Source: Bacteroidota bacterium (GTDB lineage: Bacteria > Bacteroidota > Ignavibacteria > Kryptoniales > JAKASW01). Taken from it: a stretch of DNA of 42,057 bases. Position numbers and translations under genes: made by a program. Below, one piece after another: positions 7,811 through 15,744 of the stretch (its first letter is position 1; each line of letters begins with the position of its first letter). The DNA lies in contig JAKAMG010000026.1 in the NCBI GenBank assembly GCA_021812985.1, positions 1 through 42,057 of the forward strand. The letters run 5' to 3'. Under the pieces are notes generated by a model. That model did not search any database. It had not been told where the DNA came from and was given only the letters and a program-made list of their open reading frames with translations.

Positions 7811-9267
7811 AAAATAAATATTGTAACCGTTTTCTATCTGTTCAGGTGTTGCTGCTTGTCCTGATACCGCTCTTTACGGCCCCCCGGCCAACGGAAGCGA
7901 GCGGAAAGCCGTGGATAACTGCCTACGTCGGAGGCTGGTGGTTCGGATCTGATAATAACGGGTTTCTCCCGATCGACAGTATAAATTTCAAAGGGATGAC
8001 CGTCATCGATCACATGGCCGTATTGCCTTTGACAAAGGCCCCATTCATCGACACCGCACTTGTAAATAACTGGGTGACAAACAGCATGTTCCTGAGCAAC
8101 TCGCTGAAGTTGACAGCGGCGGCTCACGCGGCTGGAGTCAAGTGCACATTCACGATCGGAGCATGGGGTACCCAAAGCAAATTTCTTTTTGCCACGACCC
8201 CTTCGAACCTTCCGGTCTTCGTCGGCAACCTGGTTAGTTTTCTAAAGAATCGCGGCTACGACGGAATAGATATAGATTGGGAGCCTTTATCCGCCACTGA
8301 CACTACACAGTACAAGAACTTCATCATAGCGCTGAGGGATTCACTCCCTTCGCCCTACATAATATCGGTCACATGCGGCTGGGGATCACCCTACGGTGTA
8401 TTCGCGTCCATCCAGAACTACGTCGACCAGATCAACATAATGACGTACGACTTTGACACCGACGCTCCCGGATACAATTCGTGGTATGCCGCCGCCGTCT
8501 ATTCGGCCGGAGTGGTCGATCCGTATGATAACAAGACCCCTGTCGTCTCGTGCGACTACTTGGTGAATCTGTATGAACAGGCCGGCGTAAAACCATCCAA
8601 GCTCGGTATTGGTTGTGAACCTGGTGGCTGTCTGTGGACAGGAATATCAGGCGCGAACCAGTCCATCTCCACCGTTACCTCCTTCACGCCTGACGTTTCA
8701 TACAACACCATAATGAAGGATTACTACCAACCGAACCTGTACCACTGGGATAGTGGGGCCAAAGCTTCTTATTTGAGCTACGACACAACTGACACGGCAA
8801 GCGACTGGTTCCTTTCCTACGACGACACTACGGCAATGAAGGCCAAGCTTTCGTATATCGATTCAGCCGGCATCGGCGGAATGATCTTCTACGAGATCGG
8901 GATGAGCTATGATGATACAACCGGCGCGAACCCGTACCTCGATGTGACTCAAAGATACCTTGAAGGTGTTTCGGCTGTGAAGGAGAGCTCGGAAAGAATT
9001 CCTCTAACTCCTTTTCTTTCGCAAAACTATCCTAATCCGTTTAACCCGACGACCAGGATAGACTACTCGATCTCTAAGAGAGGATACGTGTCACTGGCAG
9101 TGTACAACGTCTTAGGACAGAAGATCGCCACGCTGTTTTCCGGTGTAGAGGTTCCCGGCGATTACACAGCTACTTTTGACGGAAGCCGATTCGCAAGTGG
9201 CGTGTATTTTTACAGGCTCCAGGCTGGTTCGTCCGTACTTACCAGAAAACTTGTTCTCGTCAAATAA
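7807..9267 (+). CDS. Secreted GH18-type glycoside hydrolase with T9SS C-terminal sorting domain
   Basis: Tandem paralogue of the preceding gene, joined by an ATGA stop-start overlap. Residues 1-31 are a signal peptide ('LLLVLIPLFTAPRPTEAS'). The barrel runs about 34-390, with catalytic DGIDIDWE at 152-159 (Glu159), 'YVDQINIMTYDFD' and 'GIGGMIFYEIGMSYD'. Residues about 400-486 form a T9SS sorting domain: 'NYPNPFNPTT', 'VYNVLGQKIATL', 'FDGSRFASGVYFYRL', ending 'LVLVK'. The protein is therefore expected to cross the outer membrane and be released or anchored at the surface. A glycosidase in an EPS locus may trim or release the polymer; nothing in the sequence fixes the substrate. Confidence 0.92.
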   Translation: MKNKYCNRFLSVQVLLLVLIPLFTAPRPTEASGKPWITAYVGGWWFGSDNNGFLPIDSINFKGMTVIDHMAVLPLTKAPFIDTALVNNWVTNSMFLSNSLKLTAAAHAAGVKCTFTIGAWGTQSKFLFATTPSNLPVFVGNLVSFLKNRGYDGIDIDWEPLSATDTTQYKNFIIALRDSLPSPYIISVTCGWGSPYGVFASIQNYVDQINIMTYDFDTDAPGYNSWYAAAVYSAGVVDPYDNKTPVVSCDYLVNLYEQAGVKPSKLGIGCEPGGCLWTGISGANQSISTVTSFTPDVSYNTIMKDYYQPNLYHWDSGAKASYLSYDTTDTASDWFLSYDDTTAMKAKLSYIDSAGIGGMIFYEIGMSYDDTTGANPYLDVTQRYLEGVSAVKESSERIPLTPFLSQNYPNPFNPTTRIDYSISKRGYVSLAVYNVLGQKIATLFSGVEVPGDYTATFDGSRFASGVYFYRLQAGSSVLTRKLVLVK

Positions 9268-9316
9268 AACTGTTGTAATTCAGGAATGTGCCATCGACAG
9301 AATGACCGTCTGAGTC

Positions 9317-9358
9317 AAGCGGGGCTCATGAACGAGCCCGCTTGCACTTATGCAGTGC
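9317..9358 (+). terminator. Double hairpin after the GH18 pair
   Basis: AAGCGGGGCTC (9317-9327) pairs with GAGCCCGCTT (9334-9343) around a 6-base loop, with one bulged G. A second small hairpin, GCACT-TATGC-AGTGC (9344-9358), follows at once. About 50 bases past the stop codon. The GC-rich stem suits a terminator, though no T-run follows. Confidence 0.5.
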
Positions 9359-9445
9359 TATGCGAGGAGTGCGGACTGAGCCATACTGAAATGACGGGTT
9401 CCTTCTGCAAGGCTCACCTCTAAGAGAAATCCATTTGCACGCTAT

Positions 9446-10738
9446 ATGATGTCTGAAGCGATAGTAGAGAAACAGGAGGGGGCGGTCTCCGTCGAAGTTG
9501 TCGATAGCGATGCCGCGTTCGATAATCTCGAGGACGTGTGGAATGACCTCGTCGAGACGGCTGATTGCACAATTTATCAGACCTTCGAGTGGCAACGAAC
9601 ATGGTGGAAGTATTTCGGCAAATCCAGGAAGCTTAACGTACTGGTGATGCGGGAAGGGAGCACCCTGGTTGGTATTGTTCCGATGTTCATTGAACGAAAG
9701 AGTGTCATGGGGATTGCAGTCCTCGCTGTCCTGCAATTTTTAGGTTCAGAGGAATCCGATTATAACGATGTGATTTCTCTGCCGGGGTATCGAGAAATTG
9801 TCATCAATGCGCTCGTCAACTACCTTTCGCGGCCGGACCGGCAATGGGACTGTTTCGAGATCAGAGACGTTAGCGAGCGATTTGAAACTATCACTTTGTT
9901 GCCGGCCCGTCTCGCTGCTGCAGGATTCAAGGTACACACTTATAAGGGCAATGTCTGCCCTCAAGTCAGCCTGCCAAAAACATGGTCTCAATTTTTGGAG
10001 CATCTTGGAGGGAATCTAAGATATCAACTCAAGAAGAAGACCGAGCGGTTGAATAAGTCTCATCAAGTTGTGACTGAAATTGTCACGAGCGGAGACGCAG
10101 AGGTGAAAGAGGCCGTAGGGCGTTTCGCGGCCATCCACGGACAAAGATGGGAAAGCCTCGGCTATCTCAACGCCTTCAAAGACCCTCATTTCCTTGCCTT
10201 TCATGTGGAAGCAGCTCAGAAATTCGCACGGAGGGGGTGGCTCAGAATGCTTTTCTTGAACGTCGACGGGGTTCGTGTGGCTGTGAACTTCGATTTCAAT
10301 TTCCGCGGCAGGATTTACTTCTATCACGGGAATGCGTATGCCTCGGATGAAATCATGAAGTTCAGCCCGGGATTCCTTCTCAGGTGCGCCGCAATCGAGC
10401 AGGGAATTGCGGAAGGGATTGAGGTTTACGATATGCTCCGAGGGAACGAGACTTACAAGGCGAACGACTTCAAGTGCATGCCGATTGGTAACTGGCAAAT
10501 CCGCGCAGTGCCCCAAGACTTTCCGGCGAGAGTCCTCTTCTCGGCGTTCTTGTTCCAGGAATTACTCGGCAAAATTCCCAAGCGGATCAGGCGGGAATTC
10601 CAAGACTATAGAAGGTTCTCGAAAACTAAGGATCCGTCCCCCGCCCTTGTCCTTGAGTATGGATGGGAAAGACTTAAAGACGTCTCCAAGCTTGGCAGGT
10701 ACTATGTTGACAGGTTCTTCGGCAGGTCAACCAACTAG
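9446..10738 (+). CDS. GNAT acyltransferase, BioF2/CelD type (paralogue 1 of 4)
   Basis: 430-residue cytoplasmic protein of the GNAT superfamily group annotated as 'BioF2-like/CelD acetyltransferase' or FemAB-like, often found in cellulose and EPS clusters. Signature segments: 'DCTIYQTFEWQ' (40-50), 'LVGIVPMF' near 75, 'GGNLRYQLKKKTERL' near 190, 'RMLFLNVDGVRVAVNFDF' near 268, 'YHGNAYASDEIMKFSPGFLL' near 295 (the acyl-donor loop region) and 'YDMLRGNETYK' near 328. Likely transfers an acyl or aminoacyl group to a sugar of the repeat unit; donor and acceptor unknown. ATG 9446 is followed directly by a second ATG. Its nearest relative is the next gene, 27 bases downstream, so the pair arose by tandem duplication. 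Confidence 0.87.
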   Translation: MMSEAIVEKQEGAVSVEVVDSDAAFDNLEDVWNDLVETADCTIYQTFEWQRTWWKYFGKSRKLNVLVMREGSTLVGIVPMFIERKSVMGIAVLAVLQFLGSEESDYNDVISLPGYREIVINALVNYLSRPDRQWDCFEIRDVSERFETITLLPARLAAAGFKVHTYKGNVCPQVSLPKTWSQFLEHLGGNLRYQLKKKTERLNKSHQVVTEIVTSGDAEVKEAVGRFAAIHGQRWESLGYLNAFKDPHFLAFHVEAAQKFARRGWLRMLFLNVDGVRVAVNFDFNFRGRIYFYHGNAYASDEIMKFSPGFLLRCAAIEQGIAEGIEVYDMLRGNETYKANDFKCMPIGNWQIRAVPQDFPARVLFSAFLFQELLGKIPKRIRREFQDYRRFSKTKDPSPALVLEYGWERLKDVSKLGRYYVDRFFGRSTN

Positions 10739-10765
10739 TTCGCCACAATGAGAAATCGCTGCTAA

Positions 10766-12091
10766 ATGACCCCACAGACATCGGACAGACAAGCGAGACC
10801 AATGGCCGAAACGGTTAATCCCCCCAACACCCATACGGCAAATGCGCAAGCTCCAACCGTCACAGTTGTCCGCTCCATCGCGGAGCTGAGTAATTTTGAA
10901 GGATCATGGGACAGCCTGTCCAGTCTTGCCGATTGCACGATCTTCCAGACTTATGACTGGAATGTCGCCAGGTGGAAATATTTTGGAGGAGGGACATGTC
11001 TCTATTGCCTGATCGTGAAAAGGGGAGAAGCGGTAGTAGGGATAGCGCCGCTACAGATTGAAAATTCCACGCTTCTGGGCGTGAGGGTGGCAAGTGTTGT
11101 TAAGTTCATTTTCGGGGATTACATAAACCTCATAGCTGCGCCTGAGGACTTCGAAGTTGTCCTGGCGGCAGTCCTGGATCATCTAATAAATAATGCCCCG
11201 GCTTGGGATATATTCGAGGTAAATGAAATCAACGAAAGATATCCTCTATTGAAACTCCTCCCGGAGTACCTTAGGGAAAGAGGGATGAAGCATTCTCTCT
11301 ACAGAGGGAATATCTTCTCAAGGGTCCAGCTTCCGGCCTCATGGGAGGAGTTTCTTCAGCAATCAGGAGGTAAATTCAGGCACGAACTCAAGCGGAAGAC
11401 CGACCGGATGAGCGAGAAATTCAATGTGGATGTCGAGCTAATTACGGACGGTGATAAGGAGGTTAGGGAGGCGGTTGAGTCATTTGCTGAAATTCACGGC
11501 AAAAGATGGAGAAGTCTCGGGTATAAAAGCCAGTTCGATAACCAGACGTTTCGCGACTTCCACGTCGAAGTCTCTCAAAGGCTTGCGAGGAAGGGGAGTC
11601 TCCGGATGTTGTTTTATAGAGTCAACGGCGAACGCGCAGCCGCAAGCTATAACTTCATCATGGGTACTACACTCTATGCCTATCACGCAAATGCCTTTGC
11701 CTCCGATGAGGTCATGAAATATAGTCCTGGTTTTTTGCTCCACTGTTCTGCGATACGGAGAGCGATCGACGAAGGCGCGCTTGTTTACGACATGCTGAGA
11801 GGAAATGAATCCTACAAGTATGTCGATTTCAATTGCGCTTCGAGCTTCAACTGGCAGGTTAGAGGGATTTCTCCGAGCCGGGCCGCCGACATCAGATATC
11901 GACTTTTCACCATCATCGAGTTCTTCTCAAAAGTATCAAGCAGGCTGAGTGCGGAGTTTCATTCGTTTAAAAGATTCTACGTGACTCGACATCCGTCTCC
12001 AATGACGGCGGTGAAACGTGTACTTTCGCAGATGAAAGGCATGGTGGGCTTGGCTGGATATTTTGTGAAACGGTCCGAAGGGAATTCCTGA
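10766..12091 (+). CDS. GNAT acyltransferase, BioF2/CelD type (paralogue 2 of 4)
   Basis: 441 residues, co-oriented with and similar along its whole length to the preceding gene. 'DCTIFQTYDW' near 56, 'GGKFRHELKRKTDRM' near 202, 'RMLFYRVNGERAAASYNF' near 279, 'YHANAFASDEVMKYSPGFLLHC' near 305 and 'YDMLRGNESYK' near 340. The first 30 residues are Thr/Pro/Asn-rich and poorly conserved; ATG 10802 (Met13) is a possible alternative start. Role as for paralogue 1: acyl modification of a cell-surface glycan is the family-based expectation, not shown by the sequence. Confidence 0.87.
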   Translation: MTPQTSDRQARPMAETVNPPNTHTANAQAPTVTVVRSIAELSNFEGSWDSLSSLADCTIFQTYDWNVARWKYFGGGTCLYCLIVKRGEAVVGIAPLQIENSTLLGVRVASVVKFIFGDYINLIAAPEDFEVVLAAVLDHLINNAPAWDIFEVNEINERYPLLKLLPEYLRERGMKHSLYRGNIFSRVQLPASWEEFLQQSGGKFRHELKRKTDRMSEKFNVDVELITDGDKEVREAVESFAEIHGKRWRSLGYKSQFDNQTFRDFHVEVSQRLARKGSLRMLFYRVNGERAAASYNFIMGTTLYAYHANAFASDEVMKYSPGFLLHCSAIRRAIDEGALVYDMLRGNESYKYVDFNCASSFNWQVRGISPSRAADIRYRLFTIIEFFSKVSSRLSAEFHSFKRFYVTRHPSPMTAVKRVLSQMKGMVGLAGYFVKRSEGNS

Positions 12092-12110
12092 AAGGGATCC
12101 AGCTAGGTTG

Positions 12111-12163
12111 TTAAATGTGGCAGCGTCAGCTGTCGGGCATGAGGAAGCGTGAAGCACATTTAA
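12111..12163. repeat. 9-base perfect inverted repeat between convergent genes
   Basis: TTAAATGTG (12111-12119) and CACATTTAA (12155-12163) flank a 35-base loop in the 93-base space between two converging GNAT genes. It could act as a weak two-way terminator, but the stem is AT-rich and the loop large. Confidence 0.35.
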
Positions 12164-12184
12164 GGTAGACGGTTGCGAGTCGGC

Positions 12185-13600
12185 TCAGGAATGAGTGATG
12201 TTCTGACCGGCAATCCTTAGAATTGCTTTCACGCGAGTACTCATGAATCGGAGCAAAACGGGGAAGGAGGGGCGCTTCGTAATCACGAATCTCCTCACTT
12301 CGTGATATTCGAGCAGGAAGCGTGATAGTGTCCTTCCAAGCGTCTCATCGATGCGTGCCGCGCCTGATTTCAGGGAAGAGAAAGTGGACGGAGAAACTGC
12401 TCTGACTGACCAGGTTGGAACCGGGACCCCCTTGAACTCCTTCATCTTGTAATCTTCTTCCCCGTAAAGCATGTCGTACGTGTGCAGTCCTTCATCGATT
12501 GCCTGTTTTATGGCGGCGCAGTGGAGTATGAAACCGGGGCTTAGTTTCATCATTTCCTCTGTTCCATTTGCATTCCCCTCATAAAAATACAGCCGACCAT
12601 TGAACGCGAAGCTGAAGTTTGTCGCGATTCTATTCCCGCCGACTTTAAGGAACATGATGCGCAGCCATCCCTTGTTGGCAAACTTGGCGGCGATATCTTT
12701 GAGGAAATCAGTTTCCTCTTCCTCCTTGTATCTTGTCGTGTAGCCCAGGCTGTGCCAGCGTCCGGTATTGATTGAAACGAAATCATCCACCGCTTGTGCT
12801 ATGCCCTGGCCGGGATCAAGCAGTAGCTCAAACTCCATCCCGAAAATGTCATTTAATCTCTGACGCTTCCTTTTGAGCTGGGACTTTTTGTTCCCACCGA
12901 GGAGGTACAGAAATCCATCCCACGAGGTCGGTAGAGCGAGCTGAGGGCATGACTGCTCCCGTCGTGTCTCAATCTTGACATGCAGACTATCCAACCGATT
13001 ACGGAGAGAACTTAACCAGCGTGAGCGATCTTCGATTTGAATAATCTTGAGCAGGTCCCATTCACTGTGTTGAGACGACAAATATTCAGCGAGCGCTTGT
13101 GCTACGGTCTCTTCGTCTTCGCGATTGCTTATTATGCCGCCGTACCCAGCGTCTATGAATCGGAATGTGCGCATAGGAATAATTCCGAAAACTCTGGATG
13201 TCTCAATAAACGCCGGCGCGATTCCGACCACTCTGCCAGCCTGACTGAATACTAGGATATGCAAATCCTTATCGCCGCCAAAGTGGCTCCACCATGTCTT
13301 TTGCCATTCGTAAGTCTGAAATACTGAACAGTCTGAGTTGCCAATTAATTGATCCCAGACCGTCTCAAGGCTATCGAACTCAGATGCTGATATTACAATT
13401 GAAACTGAAAGTGCGAAGTCGTCGGGGCCCGCTCCTTGAGACGTGCGAGAGTCGTCACGGGAAGGGGAAAGCGGCCGAGTCTCTTCAGAGAGGGTTGGCC
13501 GGTCGCCTGGAGATTCAGTTCCATTCATTTCGCGATGGTACCGCTCGTGAGCCAGCTTCGGGAAAGAAAGGTGAAACGACTGCTCAGCGGTCGACCGCAT
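12185..13600 (-). CDS. GNAT acyltransferase, BioF2/CelD type (paralogue 3 of 4)
   Basis: Last gene of the long - strand EPS operon. Motifs match the family: 'DCSVFQTYEWQKTWW', 'GGNKKSQLKRKRQRL', 'RIMFLKVGGNRIATNFSFAF', 'YEGNANGTEEMMKLSPGFILHC' and 'YDMLYGEEDYK'. The frame is open to ATG 13648, but that start would run 65 bases into the GT2 gene upstream. I chose ATG 13600 (GGGG five bases upstream, 17-base overlap with the GT2 stop), giving about 471 residues. ATG 13528 gives an N-terminus nearer in length to paralogues 1 and 2 and is also possible. The leader between these starts is Ser/Arg/Asp-rich and probably disordered. Confidence 0.85.
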   Translation of the reverse strand: MRSTAEQSFHLSFPKLAHERYHREMNGTESPGDRPTLSEETRPLSPSRDDSRTSQGAGPDDFALSVSIVISASEFDSLETVWDQLIGNSDCSVFQTYEWQKTWWSHFGGDKDLHILVFSQAGRVVGIAPAFIETSRVFGIIPMRTFRFIDAGYGGIISNREDEETVAQALAEYLSSQHSEWDLLKIIQIEDRSRWLSSLRNRLDSLHVKIETRREQSCPQLALPTSWDGFLYLLGGNKKSQLKRKRQRLNDIFGMEFELLLDPGQGIAQAVDDFVSINTGRWHSLGYTTRYKEEEETDFLKDIAAKFANKGWLRIMFLKVGGNRIATNFSFAFNGRLYFYEGNANGTEEMMKLSPGFILHCAAIKQAIDEGLHTYDMLYGEEDYKMKEFKGVPVPTWSVRAVSPSTFSSLKSGAARIDETLGRTLSRFLLEYHEVRRFVITKRPSFPVLLRFMSTRVKAILRIAGQNITHS

Positions 13601-14816
13601 TCGTGCCCCGGTTTTCCCGCGCAGTGCGGACCCATGTCCGGTCATCACCTTTCAACATAGTCTTGAGATATATTGCCAATTTCCAGACTGCGAATCGTGG
13701 AAAATTAAGGAGTGCAAGATAGGCTCCGGGGTCAGCATCAGAGACTTTAAGCCCTGCAATAACATGGAATATTTCCAGTAAGAGAGCAGAGCTCCATACC
13801 AGGAGAATGACTCTTATCCCGGGAGGGTTCAGGCCCAACAAAATCAAGAGATTTGCAGCGAGGCCGAGGACAGTCACGAGAACGAGGTTCACGAAAGCGG
13901 GGGTAACTAACTCCATGAACATATCGGCTATCATGACGGATCTTTGCTTTATGGCCTCGGCGACAAGTCTGCCTGTGTACTTCCTTATGAGGGGGAATCG
14001 TCCCATCTCCCAGCGTTTCCTCTGCGTCTCGGCGTTGTGCGGGTCGCTGGGCATAATCGCCCTGACGACCGCTTCCGGCGCAAACTGAATTTTAATTCCT
14101 TCCAGTGCCAGTTGGAGCGAATGTTCGAGATCTTCGACTCTTGAATACGAACTCCAGGGAGAAGTGGCAATTAACTTTCGAGAGAAACACATACCATTCC
14201 CGTTTAGGCCTGAGCTGCATCCTATCACCATCTTCCCGAGAGGCCGCACATAATTGTGAAGTATGAATGCCACCCTGGTCATCTCAGGGCTCCAGCGGCC
14301 GGGCTGGGGCTGAACCATGTCGCTGCTCTGTATGCAGTCCGCACCATCACGTAGATATGCGCCCATTACGGTGAGGAAATTGCCTGATACGACAGTATCA
14401 GCATCAACGATACAAAAAGCATCGTATGCCTTTTCCGATCTCATAAGCTGATCCAGACACCACCTAAGAGCCTGTCCCTTTCCAATATTCACGTTGTCAA
14501 ATCGCTCGAGCACGTTCACTCCGGTACGTCTTGCCACTGCGGCAGTGTTATCCGTGCAGTTGTCGGCAATCACGTAGACGTCGAACAGATTCCTGGGATA
14601 GTTGATCTCCTCAAGGCTGCTGAGTGTCTGGTCTATTACTAATTCTTCGTTATGTGCAGGTACGAGTATGGCAAAGCGAGCATCCTTCTCGGATTGCACG
14701 TCGAATCGCCTCAACTTCTTGAACATCGCGAGGAAGGTCAATAAGGCGAGGTAGAACGAAAATATTAAAACCGGCAAGAGACCGAGCATATCCAGCGTTA
14801 CGATAATCATCTTCAC
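13584..14816 (-). CDS. Membrane-anchored processive-type GT2 glycosyltransferase
   Basis: 410 residues. A transmembrane helix at about 7-31 is followed by the GT-A domain: 'VPAHNEE' (52-58), 'ADNCTDNT' (84-91), 'DAD' (138-140), 'RVEDLEH' near 223 and 'QRKRW' near 265. The last three, with D,D,D,QxxRW-like spacing, are typical of cellulose/hyaluronan-synthase-type enzymes and of DltP/IcaA-like transferases. At least two further helices follow at about 310-365. It may therefore both add sugars and pass the chain across the membrane, or act on a lipid-linked sugar. Start GTG 14816, with ATG 14810 as alternative; 25 bases after the preceding operon gene. It overlaps the next GNAT start. Confidence 0.9.
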   Translation of the reverse strand: MKMIIVTLDMLGLLPVLIFSFYLALLTFLAMFKKLRRFDVQSEKDARFAILVPAHNEELVIDQTLSSLEEINYPRNLFDVYVIADNCTDNTAAVARRTGVNVLERFDNVNIGKGQALRWCLDQLMRSEKAYDAFCIVDADTVVSGNFLTVMGAYLRDGADCIQSSDMVQPQPGRWSPEMTRVAFILHNYVRPLGKMVIGCSSGLNGNGMCFSRKLIATSPWSSYSRVEDLEHSLQLALEGIKIQFAPEAVVRAIMPSDPHNAETQRKRWEMGRFPLIRKYTGRLVAEAIKQRSVMIADMFMELVTPAFVNLVLVTVLGLAANLLILLGLNPPGIRVILLVWSSALLLEIFHVIAGLKVSDADPGAYLALLNFPRFAVWKLAIYLKTMLKGDDRTWVRTARENRGTNAVDR

Positions 14817-14841
14817 TTCTTCGTGCTTTCCTTATAAGTGG

Positions 14842-15744
14842 TCAGGACTTGATGTGAACGTCTTTCGCGATGTTTAATGGGACATAGCCGAAAGGCTCCC
14901 GTCCATGGCTGTTCCATGGTCTTGGTCTTGGAATTGTGAAATCGCGGATCAGCCAGGCCATCATGGATGGACGTGAAAGAAAGAAATGCCAATTGTAGGG
15001 CATATACGGACTTCTGTAAGCGATATAGATGAGATATGGGCATTTGTATTTCCTCGAGAGGTCGAACCCATTCAAGGGAAGCGAGAAGAATTGGGCCAAC
15101 TCGAAGCGAGCATCGGACTCCGCGAGGATTTCGAGGGCTTTGTCTGCGAGCGGGTAGTCATGTGTGCCGATGCTGACGTCTGCCCCCCTTTTGGCCAGTT
15201 TCGACACGATAGTGAGGAAGTTAGCCCTGGGATCGATTTTTGGGGAAGTCGGATCATGCCACTGTCCTTTGACGACGCGGGCGTGTATCCGGAGCTCTGC
15301 AGCCCGCTCGGCGTCAGATGCGCTCCGTAACCAGCGAGATGGGAGAGTGCATCCGATGTTTCTGTAAGTCGCCGACGCCTTCTCGATAAGTGCGTGCGTC
15401 TTTGCGGCAGACTCATGTTCGAGCGAGTCAATTTGTAGCTTTACCTTTTTCGAGCGGGCGATACCGAGGAGCTCTTCGAACAGTCCGTAGTCGTATCCTA
15501 ATGCGCTTAACTTTATTGCGACGTGACTCCCAAGGTGATTGGGTTGCACTGCGCTTATCGCGTCTGAGTATAGCTGCAATACCTGCCGAGGAGAATCCAG
15601 TGAACCTATCCATGGCGAAATGACTGTGCCCACGTCTCTGGTTTCCGCCCAGTCACGGATGAGGAGCGCGTCTTTGAGATCAGGGCCGGCAACATGTCTG
15701 GAGGATATGACTGCCACTGCCTTATTCTTAAATTTGTCAAGCAT
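14842..15744 (-). CDS. Proline-dehydrogenase-like (PRODH-fold) protein in EPS operon
   Basis: 300 residues with the PRODH TIM-barrel motif order of monofunctional bacterial enzymes: 'HVAG..LKDAL' near 17-26, 'VAIKLSALG' (Lys79), 'LQID' (Asp106), 'GCTLPSRWLR' near 131, 'RVVKGQW' (156-162), 'GTHD' (193-196) and 'YMPYNWHFFLSRP' (247-259). PRODH oxidises proline to pyrroline-5-carboxylate with FAD. The flavin-contact residues look kept, but the Arg-Arg pair that holds the proline carboxylate is replaced by Phe-Phe here, so the substrate may differ. ATG 15744 has AGGAG six bases upstream and overlaps the preceding stop (ATGCTTGA), so the gene is translationally coupled to the GNAT gene. ATG 15774 is less likely. 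No membrane segment. Confidence 0.8.
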   Translation of the reverse strand: MLDKFKNKAVAVISSRHVAGPDLKDALLIRDWAETRDVGTVISPWIGSLDSPRQVLQLYSDAISAVQPNHLGSHVAIKLSALGYDYGLFEELLGIARSKKVKLQIDSLEHESAAKTHALIEKASATYRNIGCTLPSRWLRSASDAERAAELRIHARVVKGQWHDPTSPKIDPRANFLTIVSKLAKRGADVSIGTHDYPLADKALEILAESDARFELAQFFSLPLNGFDLSRKYKCPYLIYIAYRSPYMPYNWHFFLSRPSMMAWLIRDFTIPRPRPWNSHGREPFGYVPLNIAKDVHIKS

